Below the pieces are notes generated by a model. It made no database searches, was not told the origin of the DNA, and saw only the letters and a program-made list of their open reading frames with translations. From the NCBI RefSeq assembly GCF_910591885.1, contig NC_063274.1, positions 4,154,001 through 4,218,000 of the forward strand: DNA of 64,000 nucleotides, given 5' to 3'. The position numbers were made by a program, and so were the translations under genes. Below are positions 10,636-23,400 of this stretch, piece after piece (the stretch's first letter is position 1; every line of letters starts with the position of its first letter). The stretch comes from Bombus terrestris. Lineage: Eukaryota; Arthropoda; Insecta; Hymenoptera; Apidae.

Positions 10636-10851
10636 TAGGTTGTCGGAAAAGTTTCTTTCGTTTTATGAGGAAATAATAGACGCACAACGTTTCTTGTTTT
10701 ATATTATTTTGTCGAATTACGTACGATCCATTTTGTTCTATCGAGATGAACATTTCACAGACTTGGTTTCATGTTTGTATGAAGGTGCACTGTTGTAGAA
10801 AACAGAAAGTGTCTTTCTTTGCGAAAGAAAGACACTTTCCGGACAACCTAA
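10636..10851. mobile_element. mariner-derived MITE, copy 1
   Basis: The left end, TAGGTTGTCGGAAAAG followed by TTTCTTTCG, is matched in inverted orientation by TTTCCGGACAACCTA at the right end. The element is about 215 bp and too short for a transposase. The right part contains a perfect 15-bp stem with a 3-nt loop (10806-10838). Ends and interior match the copy at 21766. Related terminal sequences are common in bees. Confidence 0.8.
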
Positions 10852-13800
10852 TGCATATTGTTTCTAGAAAGTGAATATACTTTTTGTTAGACTAAGCTCA
10901 GCAGAAGAATAAAGGAATTTTTATGTATTCAGAGTTGTTGTTTCAGGATTTTTAACACTGTTTATAGATCGTTTAGAGCATCGTAGGGGAAAGAACATAA
11001 ATGTCATGCTTTTTATTTGTTATAACAGTATACTGTTAGTTATTTTCATAAAACTTGGTGAATTGGTCACCCGTTGGCAAAAGTTTCGTATGTTTGCACT
11101 GAATAGGTCGTTCGTCTTTTTACTTACACATAGTGGGTAACATCGAAAAATTAGAAAATTAGAATATTTATCGCGTCTTGCGTGACCAGCTTTACGCAGG
11201 ATACCTTGTTCTTTTATTTCTTCCCATTGTTACGTCGTCGCGTTCATACATTCAACGAGATCGTGTTCACGTGTACGCTAAGAAACGATGTTATCGACCG
11301 TGTACAATGGAGAAGCTAAAACCAGAGACGCGTTGTTAAATTTGAAACAGCTTCTGCAGTCGTGGCGAGGGACACTTACAGGGATTGAATCATTCATGGT
11401 ACATCCGTCTTTCTCACTCTCTTCCGTAGATTGCTGTATTGGCAGGTGGCCTGCATTCTCTTCACAACGCTCATCGTTATAGTCGCTTTTTTGGATAAAT
11501 CCTTTCATCCGACGAGAAAAGTTTGTACTTTGCTGCTTTAGTCGAAGGAATTAGCCAAGAACATATTCGTTCTTGCGACTTTAGAATTTTATCTTTTCAT
11601 ATGCAATCGGTGTAGAAAATATGTTACAGCTCCTGGAGCCTGGAGATTATCTGAAGATTAACTTTACAAGCTTTTTGCTGACTGTATCATTCTTTTCTTT
11701 TTTAAACCTTATTGCGAATACGATTAAATCTTTTAGAATTCCACTTTTTTCTTTTTTTTACCCCGTAAGAAAAATTATTTTCTGCCGATCATTAATAGAA
11801 AAACATTTTTTTTCGAAGAATTTTGTAAAAGATATGCAATGCACTGAAAGTGCTTTATCCGACATATGTTAATTCATACCATTCGTAAATGTAGATTGTT
11901 GGTACAGCATAGAAGGATTAATAAGATGTTGGAATGTTGAAAGTTATTTAAAATGTACTTGTCTCCGTAAAGCAGCAAACTTATTTCTGCTGTTTGTGTG
12001 CAAAGCACTTTGTAGCTTCTCGAGCTTGGAGATTATCCCGGGATTTAACTGTAGCAGCTCTTTGAATACATCATTTTGTTTCTTCGGTAAGTTCTATTGT
12101 AAAAGTGGATAGTGGGATATGTATATTGAGATATTAAAAAATATTTGTCATGCTTTATCGCGTTTAGAATTTATGTCATCTACTTATCTTCCGTTTTGCA
12201 AGATCATTTTAGCGGTTATGAGTACATTAACGCAACGTTATGTTGCTTTTAGCTTGAAATTCATAAATTTATAAAAATTGTAATATGAGAAAAATGCTTG
12301 TTTACCTGCAAGTAATTTATTCTGTTTACAGGCTTCGTCAAAGCTTAATTAAACAAATATTTCATTGTAAAGCCCCAGATATGCGAATGAAAATATTTTT
12401 GCCATTTACTTCGCTCTTTTATCTCTACGTTAATCAACAAGATTTTCAAGAATTTTTATCGTTTGAATGGATTCAACTCATTAAGACTCTTCGACGAATA
12501 GAACTTGATTCTAAAACGATGCATCCATTTATCGAGGATTTTTGTTAAATAAACGATTCAGAAATCAAAGATTTGATTGATAAATAGTTGCGTAATGTTA
12601 CTCATACGAAAGAGCGATCGTATTCCCTTCGAAATATCCTTCTTCTTCATATTCTGCTTTCCTATTACGTTTTCAGATTTCTCTGAAATTTCCTCTTCCT
12701 TCCGCGGCAACCGCCATCTCGAAACATGTTTTAGATACGTACATACTTTCCGTATGCAAATACTTTTCAACGTTCTGCATGTGCTTCCACTTTCAAACAC
12801 TTGACAGTGCAAATACTTCTGGATATAGCTTTCAACGTATTGACACTTTACACGATACAATTGTCTATACAGACGTGTAAATTATCAGACCAAGATTATA
12901 AGAAAGTAAGTAACAGGAGATTTCTTCCGAACAATGCTCTATTTCTAATTTATAAACACGAGTTTGATGTTTTACGATGTCCGATCGGAACTTTCTTTCT
13001 AGGAAAAGTCTTCCGTTTCTTCGAATATTCCAAGTTCACGTAGCAGAAAAAAATCAACAATCGTAGGAATTTCGGACAAATTGGTGGAAATTGTCTGAAT
13101 TAAAATCAACGAATGTAATCTCTGAAGATTTAACAATGCACTAAAACTCAACAAACATCGCATGCGCCCTCGTGTTCATATTTTATGCATATAATTAAAG
13201 TAATGTGTATTAAATTCTATGACAACGAATATCTTGAATCTTCAAGATGAGAGTAGCAGTATGAAATATTTTCATCGTAATTGATACTAATCCACGAAAA
13301 TTTAGACATCGAATTAGTAAGAGATTATCTTTGAGCATGTCTTTTTAAAAACTTATAAATTCCAGGAACTGTTAAGGAGGTGTCCTGAATTAGAATATTC
13401 TAAAACAACGTCTTTTCGTGATTTTTTTAGAAGGGAAACAAAGAAATGAAGTTATTGAATTTTGTAGTATGATTTTATATATATTTAACGAATACAAAAC
13501 AATTTTTTTTTTAAGTAAAAAAAAAATTATAACAGATTTCTAAGCTTGTTTCATGGGCGTCTTGTCCCTGGAGTCTTCAATCGACGGGGAAGATCCACCT
13601 CGTAATTCTTGACTGAAAGAAAAACCAAAAAGGGATTAAATTATTATATATTTTTCTTCTGGGTGAACTAAACAAAGGCAGAAAGAAGTTTATTTAAATA
13701 ATTGTTATGGCACCTTAAAGTTTATTCTTTTCTTAAAAAAACACATTTTTTTTAAACCTTCCAAAATTTTTAATTTCACATTTTTTTCTGTATTTTTAAA

Positions 13801-16800
13801 CATCGAAGTACATTCGAAAGTAAATCTACTTTTTGTCGAAAGATCATCAGAATAACTTTCAATTCAAGATTTCTTTTTCACTATTCCGTAGAAATTGCTT
13901 TAACGCAAGTTAAATGAATGAAAGTTTAATCCAGAATTTTGAATGTTTTTGACACCGCAGTCTATAGAAGAAAATGAAGAGTGAGAAGATCGTTTCACAG
14001 TCGTTGGAGATATCTGCGATCTCCCTTGAATTTTTGAGTAGGCGACCAGAAATCCTCGGGGTAAATCCTCGACACTTGAACCACTGCTCGACAATGACAA
14101 CCTCCTGTCAATTTGCATAGTTTTGTACGGTCACGTAGCTTCTGGTAATTTTTCCTCTTCCACGTGTCACTCGCGGAACACAAGCCACGTTCGAGCTTTT
14201 AACTTTTCTCTCGCGATTCCCCGGTCGTTTCTGTGCGCCAAGAGAACTTTTTCGGTTACTCGTTCCAATGGATGTTCGTTTTGCGAAAAAATACAGTGTA
14301 CAGTGTACACGCGATGATACAAAGTTAATGAACGAAGCTCCTTGTTGCGCGGAAATGCACGCCGATCAAAGAACGAATTTGGCGTTGAAATATGTCAATT
14401 TTTTTCTGTAATATTTCGCGTTATTTGCTCAAAGAGTCGAAGAGCCGTGAATTCGCGTAATTGACTAATTTGATCAGGCACTGTCGACAAAAAGCGGACG
14501 TATTTTTTTTACCAGAGGCAAAGTTATTTCGATATTGGATGTCAGAACTCTCTCGTATAGTCGAACTATTATTGGTGAAATTTGATACGTCACGAGTTAT
14601 TAGTATTAATAAATTCCCTGGCACTCTAAAGCAATAAGCTCGATAATAAAACAAAATGAAATGTTACAAATTGCAAGATATTTGATTGGTTTATTTGACA
14701 GAAAATCGTAGAATCGCGAGGAAGAAATCTATTAATCGATAAATTATTGTACAAGGACATCTCGACGATATAATATTGTGCTTTTGACTGAAATAATCGC
14801 GTAATATGATAATTAAGAATCGTTCGAGGTATAGTTTAACTCAACCTAATTGTTACCATCGAATTGTAAGCTGAAGCGAAGTTTCGAGTGAACTGTATGA
14901 GATTAATTTCTCTGGATCAACGATGTTAATTAGACTCGAGCATTGCCTATCACAAGATTACGCTCACCTCGACCTCTGTTTACTAACTTCTCACTGACTA
15001 AACACGGATCAGAAACAAGCTGTAACTATAATTCTATTTGAATCTCCATTATACGATATAAATATTTATTAGTTATTCAACTTGTTAATTAATATCGCGC
15101 CCTTAGGACGAAGAATCTAGAATCTTGAATTTCTAGGTCCCGAAGGCATTCGCCAAAATCGATGATATCCAGCAAAACTTTCCGTTAAATTTTGTTTAAA
15201 AATTCAGAAACCTTCTTACGAACTCGTAATTAGCTTTAGTATATTAAGCTTACAACTGTTCGCGCTATTAATAACGTAAAAATTAAACTTTAAATATCTC
15301 GAAAAATTATATCGATGAAAATTATTCCCTTCCTTTTTCTTCTAATACGATATACGTGTAGGTATATGGTTTCTAACGAGAGTATCTGCTGCGATGTTTA
15401 ATTCTGTAGGGAATTACCTATATCTGTAATTCTGCAGTGAGGATTACCGTGTACATAAAGAAAAGACTTACAAGGATAATCTTCTTTTATATCGCTATAA
15501 CATCCTTGGAATAGTTAATTCTAAGGAATAATCAGCGCCAATGATCAAAACGAAGGGAGCAATTACATTAAGCAGAACGAGAAACCGTTGCCTAACCTGA
15601 ATAGTCTTGTCCTAAACGATGCAATCGTCCGGCAAATAGAAGGTTTACGTTCGAATTTCGGTCCAGCACAAGCGATCCGATTGATCGATCTTTTCACGTT
15701 ATATGGAATGTAAAAGAAGGTACGAACAATAAAAATTTATCGTCGTATCAATAATACGACAATCTTTCTTGCACCTATAAAGCTGTAGAAATATGTGCTG
15801 TTTGTGTGCCAACCGCGACCACCATCGTGTCTGTGGCTCGACTTTCCTCGCGGAAATATCCACGTGTGAGAAAGTTGGCAGGCTGAAGAAAACTTCGTCC
15901 TTGCCATCTGTGCACTTCCTACGATTCCCAGGGGAGTGAAGAAAAAAAAAAAAAGAGAGAGAAATTTGCTGACATACGCGACATTACATTTTTCAATGCT
16001 TCGATGACCAGCGAAGTTCCTCCTCGAGAACGAGGTATCCTTCTTGGAAGGATACTTCGAATATTTGTCGTCTCATGTCTTTGAACAGGAAATTTGTGGT
16101 TTCATGTTGTGGGAAAATTTGAAGTATTTTCCGCGGTAATTTTAATCGTGCTTTAATCGTTTTTATGGAGAATTATAGCGTACTTAGGGAAAGAGGTAGA
16201 AAATATGACTAGAGTGAAATAAATCGGAGAATATCTCTGGCGGAAGTATGGCGAAGAAAGCCATGGTAGACACAAATAGCTCGGAGAATACTGCACAGAC
16301 ACTTTTCATAATCGTATATTCAAGCGAAATAGTTGCGATCGTCCTAGTTGTTGTCCTTAATATTTAGAAAATACTTATACACAACATTGTACGGAGAATA
16401 TATACAAAATTTGATACAAGTAATTTGAAAAGTACGCGTTATGAATGTCAGAATTAATACTAATATTATCCGTGATATTAAAATATATTTAATTTCCTCG
16501 GATTTCCACTCACTGTAATTGAAACTTACACGCACGTGTCGTATCTTAAACTTTGGAATCGCTAGATATAGAAACGAAAGGTTTTTAAAAAGATATTAAC
16601 TTATAATTTTGTCAAAATTAAACAATCGGATAATTGAAAAGTTGAAGAAAATACGAGGAATGAAATGAAAAATTTCATAAGAAATTAGAAAATCTGAGAG
16701 ATCTTTTTTGCAGAAAATCGATGAAAATACGGTAAATCGCTATTAATATATTTATCGTTAATCTCAAATAAATAACGAAATTAACACAAGATTCGATATA

Positions 16801-17065
16801 ATTGTAATTCGGATATAGTTGCAAATTTTTGGCTGATAATGCGCGTTAACGAACTTAACATCCTTCGTGGCCTTATCGCATTGACAACAGGCTAAAATCA
16901 ATTTCCTATCTAAGCATCCTTCTCTCTGGCTGTGGAACATCGTGTACGTAATTACGACCCTTTCGACGTGCGAACAACACACGGAGGAGCACGTGTTTTC
17001 GCAGGCAAACACATTCATAACACTAGTTCAACTATCGTGCCACCCTCGACATCCTACTATGCAAG
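10852..17065. other. intronic DNA; mostly featureless, with a diverged direct repeat
   Basis: AT-rich DNA. Two similar segments at about 11614-11710 and 12001-12090, both containing a shared GGAGATTATC core flanked by AGCT and GAGC, look like an old direct repeat about 388 bp apart. Two adjacent small perfect hairpins lie at 16022-16055 (CCTCG stem, then GTATCCTTC stem). The only exon candidate is 11288-11398. No other gene seen. Confidence 0.4.
11288..11398 (+). CDS. weak candidate alternative first exon (37 codons)
   Basis: The ATG is preceded by an in-frame TAA at 11279-11281. The frame reads MLSTVYNGEAKTRDALLNLK and QLLQSWRGTLTGIESFM, with a protein-like composition and a leucine-rich amphipathic character. 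A possible but weak donor (ATG|gtacat) would leave phase 0, the phase also used by the exons ending at 5647 and 10434. Without that donor the frame continues to a stop at 11482. The function is unknown; chance is a real alternative. Confidence 0.2.
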
Positions 17066-17272
17066 CACGTAATCGAACTCGTGGCGGACAGCTTTATCGA
17101 GAAGAGGGTGCTCAAAGGGATAAGAGATCCTATATCAAACGCGAAGTCGATGGACAATGTCGACAAGGAACAGGAAAACGATCAATCCGTGATTAACCGA
17201 TTCCGCGGTCAACTAGAGTCTTGGTTTGCACGTCCTTCACGAAGCGCTGCTAATCTTCCAGGCTCTCGTTAA
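17066..17272 (+). CDS. candidate alternative 3' terminal exon, 68 codons plus stop
   Basis: An acceptor-like ctactatgcaag is followed directly, in phase 0, by HVIELVADSFIEKRVLKGIR and continues through MDNVDKEQENDQSVINRF to ESWFARPSRSAANLPGSR and a TAA. The phase matches the donors at 5647 and 10434, so splicing would give a truncated isoform lacking C1/MUN. The codons and composition look protein-like, and an AATAAA lies at 17549-17554. I do not recognise the sequence. It might also be a decayed gene fragment. Confidence 0.3.
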   Translation, partial: HVIELVADSFIEKRVLKGIRDPISNAKSMDNVDKEQENDQSVINRFRGQLESWFARPSRSAANLPGSR

Positions 17273-20200
17273 CATAGCCATGATTGACTTGTAAGACGCC
17301 AGTGTAACAAATGACGCGGGCGTTGGACGAAAAGCTACGTTTTCTATCGAGATTTTTCGTTCGATCGTCTCATAAATTACGCGTAAATCTGGGCAACATG
17401 ATTTACAACGTACGAATTTTCTTTATCATCGTTGGGAGAATCGTCTAACTTTATGGTTTCAAGTTATCGTATTCTAGGAAAGCCCTCTTAAATCTCCCCA
17501 TAAGGAACACTGTAAGCTTCGATATTAAAAAGATACACGTGATAAAAGAATAAACGATTGGCGTATTGTTGCAGAGAAATGGAATAGTTTGGTAAAATAT
17601 TAGAATTTACTAGATATTGCTTGTATGAGGTATACTTATTGCTCAATTATGGAAGAACGCGGTATATGTTAAAGAAGAGTTCTCGTGGCAAATTGTCGTA
17701 AATTTCTACAGTTTCAACCATTAACATTTTAAGTAAGCGGATTACCGACTCCTTTAAACAAAATATTATACATTACTATAATTTTACAGCAAGTCAGGTC
17801 GTCGATCAAATTATTCAAACGTACGAAGAAACTCGTTTTATACGCTTTTCGTGGTTACTCTGTTTCTCCATAATTGGATTTTATGATAGACCATACAAAT
17901 ATGTAAGCTTTCTTGTAACTTGTATACAACTAGTCACACGCATAACCATACACGACCCTCCCCTAAAACCATTTTATCATCTATCACTGGAGATCATTTA
18001 TTTCGAAGAACATTTTTATACTTTTAAACGCAATATCTTCGATGAAGATAGGATAACTAAATTGTCAACTTTTACGCATTTATGGGAAACTTGAAGGTGT
18101 ACAAATGCGCAGAACGCGCTTAATATTTAGAAAAACGTTTATAAAATAATCAAAGTATCGCGATACTCGTTATAATATTTAGTAGGCGAAATGATTTTCC
18201 GCTTATGTGCTGTTCTTTCAGTTATGTTCGTACAAAGATGAATTTCCATAGATATCCGCAGTCTAGAGATAACGTACGACTCTACGAAGTCGTCCCCTTG
18301 AATTTCGTCTAGAAAAATAAAAAGAACATTTGCCTTTTAATTCCCGGTATGAACACAGCAGTCCTGCACCGGGTCCTTTCAATTTCCAACGATTTCGTAT
18401 TTACAGAAGAGATTGCCCGATGCAAAAGAAATTAAAAGATGCCCTGGCCCCCGGCTCGCTTTGAACATGTTCATATCTGTTGAATCGGTCGAATTGCTTC
18501 TGGTTCAAATCCCTGGAAACGTACCCTTTTATCTGTTTCGTCAGTCAAACGAGATGGCAACTATCTCTTTCTGTGCTCTGACAATACTTTCTTCTTCTTC
18601 GCGACGATATCCGTCTTGGGACAATCCTTCTGTAAGATTGTTTCGTGCGATCCTATCGATCGGGATATCGCTTTAGATATTCTGGGTTAAAGAACGCCAG
18701 CTTAAATCTTCAATTACGTTTGATGTGGATGAAATCTCGTCCTGTGATCAAGGGGTTGTTGTTCTTCCCTTTCAGTCTGTACAATAAAGATCGTCCAACG
18801 CAATGTTGTTAGCAAAATTCTACAGTTCCTAAACCCTAAATCTTTGCCAAGGGTAACGACTCTCTTGGCTCCTTTTATTTCGTTCATCCATCTGCTATTC
18901 TCTCTTGCGTGTTTCTAGAGGCATTTTCGGTACCGTAGGTAGAGCTCATATTTATTCATGATATCCAAGGAAATTGGAACAACCTTTCACAGTTGTTTCT
19001 ATTTACGAGAAAATTTCGTCAAACTCGCGGTGTTGCGTCTGAACGTGGTTAATTTAAAACAATAATGTGTTTGTCGATACAAATTGCCTCTTCCGTTTTT
19101 AATTTATATCGTTTAAGCTTTTATATCGTTGAGGTTTACTCCCACCATCTGCATACGTTTCGAATGCAAGTGTAATTTATTGCCTTTTGCACGATGTTTA
19201 CTGCATTCGATCGGTGGATGTTGAAACAACGCTTTGAAAACACAATTCTTTATTGAATTTAAGGAAATTCCAGGGTTCCGCATTGTAATCAATATCCTCG
19301 TTACAATTTTACATCGATTACCTTGACAGAATTTTATTATGACACGCGTGTTTCCGCTTAACTCTCTGTCAATCAGATTTTTGCCGAGATTTGAATGAAT
19401 TATTTTAATTTCATTTAATACGTACACAAGGATCTTTCAATTTCGTATGAAAAAGCTGTTGAGCAAGCTAAAAATTGAAATTTGCTGAATTATTACTATG
19501 TACCGATCCTTTTGGAATTATTAGTCCGTCTCCTGCTACGTTACAGATGGTTCTGACATTTGACTAATTGAATGTGTGCTGAGTTTCAAATGAAACGCCC
19601 CTCAAGAAGGATCTGTTTGCCAACCGGAATTCATGAAATTACGAGTATTTAGTTGTCACTCGTAATTTTACCAGTCATGATTACATTCGCACGAAATTCT
19701 CCGAAATGTTGGCGAGCTTTTTTAATCAGATTACAAACATTTAACATTGCCTAAGGAGTAAAATGTTATCTTATCGGACATGATAATTATATCAGCGAAC
19801 AATTGCTGTCGATACAACGAATGTTATATATTCTTGGCCTAGGATATTGACAATATTGACAAATTGATATTGACAAATACAATGATATTATGATCTTTCA
19901 AATCGTTCGAATAATTATGAAGAATTTATGAGTTGTGTATTTCTACGATATTTTCACAACAAGAAACACATTTCATATCAATATGTGCATACGTTAAAAT
20001 TGACAAATTAAATTTAAAATATCTGGCAAACTAATGGTTTCTCGGTATGAATAAATTAATATCTTTTTGTGGCGAATATCCAACTGGATGGACTCTATAA
20101 TGTTATAACATACGGTGTCATTTAAAAAACTCAGTCACCTTGATATCTCAGAAAATGTCAGACATTAGAAAATAAGAGACTGTCACATCAGTCTCTTGAA

Positions 20201-20325
20201 ACGCAACATATTTCATTTAAGATATTTTTCGATAATACCAATATAGGTATCGACTTATTTTAGATAATACACACTTCTCATTAATTCACTCTGTATACGA
20301 TATATCGTGTATTTATCTAATTATT
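17273..20325. other. intronic DNA without recognised features
   Basis: AT-rich sequence with no consistent coding exon. A box-B-like GGTTCAAATCC at 18502-18512 lacks a matching tRNA box A or cloverleaf. Nothing else is supported. Confidence 0.4.
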
Positions 20326-20349
20326 ACTCGTTTTCTGTTACAGGTGAGT
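20326..20349 (+). promoter_or_regulatory. candidate recursive-splicing (ratchet) site
   Basis: The sequence ctcgttttctgttacag|gtgagt places a strong polypyrimidine tract and 3' splice site directly against a consensus 5' splice site at 20343/20344. This is the defining arrangement of zero-length-exon ratchet points, which remove very long insect introns in steps. Its location about 15 kb into a >58 kb intron is exactly where such sites occur. It is the best match to this pattern that I found in the window. Confidence 0.5.
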
Positions 20350-20414
20350 ACCTTTATTTGTTTAATCCTGTCCGAGAAACGGATCGATCGATCGTGCGAA
20401 ATAGTCGGCCGCAG
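20344..20414 (+). other. 71-nt 'RS exon' or cryptic cassette exon behind the ratchet site
   Basis: The segment from gtgagtacc to GGCCGCAG is followed by a second consensus donor, gtgagt. It is open in two frames and closed in the one starting TGA. In known recursive-splicing exons, such a downstream donor helps define the exon before the upstream gtgagt is re-used as donor and the exon skipped. If retained, 71 nt would shift the frame. Confidence 0.4.
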
Positions 20415-23400
20415 GTGAGTGTTATCTCAGCACGATGTTTTGCCCTTAATTATGACGGTAGACGAGCAAAGTCGTCAGGTGTATTATTACGGCGTTGAAT
20501 AAACGGTATCAGTGGTATGATACCGCCAATTTACGTCCGGTCTCTAAATTGTTGTTACAAAGCGTTACACCGCAATATAATGCCCCATAAACGATCGAGG
20601 TTTCATATAAAATCGTCAGACGAAAGTGCACCGGACGTCATGAAACCGACGAGGCGAGTACAATGTCTTGTTGCACTGTAACAAGAACTTAGGTGCAATT
20701 TGTCGGCGGACAAGGTATTTCGCGAGCAAAGCTTCACTTTTCGCATCAACATCGTCTTATCGTGGAATCGTGCGTATAAACCGATTTCACCCTTTATATT
20801 TCGATTTACAGTTACGAATTCTAAGATCATTGAAAAATAGATCTTCGAAACTTTTGACATGTTTCATGTGTACATATATATATATATATTTTTGTATATC
20901 ATGGTTAAATGAAGTTTTAATACAGAAACTACGTATATTTTATATATTACGATTGAAATTGTTGAAACGAATAAACGTTCGAGTTTGCTTGTGCAAAGGG
21001 TTGACAAATTAAAGTTATAAAGTTATATCATCGATTCAACTTATGATGCGTGAAACTAGCGTTTAAGATATGAAATTTTGTTAATGATGACGAAATGATC
21101 TAGCCACTTATTTTTAGATATATCTAACTCTAATTCTTAAATATTTACCATTTTAAACTAATATACTAGGTCGAAAAAGTAAAAACAAGGATAATAGTTT
21201 GAAATTGAAAAAACAGATAAAAATATTTACCTTTGATACATATATATTGTCTACTTTATTATTACAAAGGAAGAAAAATATTTATCTTCCGAGTTTACTC
21301 GGCAGTGCGGTACAGGTATCCGAAGAACACGTCAGAGTGACAAGTACGTTCAGTCGTACGGAAGACGACACGTTCTTGGGATGACAAGGTGATTAAACAT
21401 GCACGAGGCGCCTCCCAATATACTTTATCACGGGGCCATATGATCATATCAACGAACAAGTGTCCGGAGATGGAAATTTCAACGGTTCACCATGAGCCGG
21501 TATTAACGAAAATTTTGAATGATTTACGCAGACTCAGCGCGAAATACGTATATCTAGTCGAGATTCAATAATTCTTTCAGTCGGTAAATGTCCTACAAAT
21601 GCTATCTTTACGTTATTGAACGAATCTCGACAAATAAATTTCACTCCAATGACAAGTTACCTTCGTATAGTTACTGGTTTATTAAAAATCTTTTTCTTTC
21701 GATGTTCGCTTAGTATAACATTTATATTTGGTTTAAACTACAAGGAATACGTAACTAATATAGCATTAGGTTGTCCGAAAAGTTTCTTTCGTTTCAGAAG
21801 GTGATAATAGATGAACAACAATTTCTGTTTTATATTATTTTATTGAATTGGGTATGATCCATTTCGTTATATTTTTATTATTATATTCGTGCATAATTCA
21901 ATAAACTAATATAAAACAAAAAACATTGTGCGTCTGTTATTTCCTTATGAAACGAAAGAAACCTTTCGGACAACCTAATACATCGGAACACAGATTGTCA
22001 GAGCATTATAATTATTGACCAAACAGGATATTATTTTTGTTAACGACTTTTCCACCCTTCGAATGAAAATATCTATGTTATCGGCGAGTATTGTTCGTTT
22101 CAAAGACGATAAAAAAAAAAAAGAGAAATGAAAGGAACAGGTGCCAATTCTGTAACCACGAGCCACAGCAATGAGAATTTATGGATTGGTGAATTGTGAA
22201 CGGAACGTTTACAATTGATTGGTTTCAAATGATAAAGCTAGTAATGTGCCGTGTATATTGGATAAATTCATAAATGAAAATTCGATTATGGTCACTATTT
22301 TTTAATTTCCGTGTTACTCGATTATATTTTCAAGTTACAGTAGATTGTGCTAATAAATGTTTCTTGTTTTTGCTGTTGCTTCTACTGACTTCTTTACAGA
22401 GAATATTCTACAGTTCTTATCCATCGTTATTCAAATTATCATACAGTTTCGTTGTAAATTACGATATTCATAATTGGAAGCCTACATTTCTAGATTTTTT
22501 ATTATTACAGTTACGATCTTTTTAGTAACGCAATGAGGTCAGCTTATTTTTATCGCAAACACGAGTAAATTTGACACTTTTCTTAACGAAGAATTTCATA
22601 ATTTTAAATCAATAACGAAGCATTGGAACTATCATGGTAATCGTCCAAACATCGAAAGATTCTGTTACGAAGAAATCTAAGCGCAATTGCTCGAATTATC
22701 GAAAATACCATAATTACCTCAACGACAAATTTGACGTTATTGCGACCAATTTAAATGGAATTGTTCGAAATCAATATCGATCTAGTCAAAAATATTATGT
22801 CCGTTGCCTAAACAAATCCACTTTCATAAATACGAGATAGTCTACCTCCGAGATAATTCGTAATATCGTTGTATGCATTTGAAACCATTTATTACTGTTT
22901 TACCACCACTAAGTACAATATCCAATTTGCGGCAATATACGAATGGCGTCTGAGCTCAACGGGGATGTTTTCTAAGACGGTGCGTTTCTCGGAACCGTCT
23001 CTCACCGAATTGCTGGCTAGCGAACGTTGACTTAATGGGTGGTAATTTAAGGTCGGAGACTTAATGGTTACGAGAAAATCGACCCGTTGGGAACACAACG
23101 GGGAATGGAGTTATGGCAGCTGAACACGAGTGAAAGCACAGGATATGAAGAACTTAGCTACCATTAAGCGATGGCAGATGCACGGGAGATTGACAAAGTT
23201 GCGTGTCTGCAACCTCGATAACTATTCGCTGTCGTGTTTCTTAAAATGGAAGGATTGGGTTGAAATAAAAGAAAAGAGTAGTAAATCAGAATGACTATAA
23301 TTTCAAGTTTTAAATTTATTATAATCTTCACGCTCCATCGATTCTAATTCTTATAGGAGATTTATTAGAAAAATATCATATTAATGTATTCTATAATTTT

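Noticed and set aside
15699..15722. TGGAATGTAAAAGAAGGTAC, similar to miR-1
   Set aside because: It differs from miR-1 by an insertion and substitutions, and no complementary arm for a hairpin is present.
18502..18512. GGTTCAAATCC, resembling a tRNA B box
   Set aside because: There is no A box at the right distance and no acceptor-stem pairing, so it is not a tRNA.
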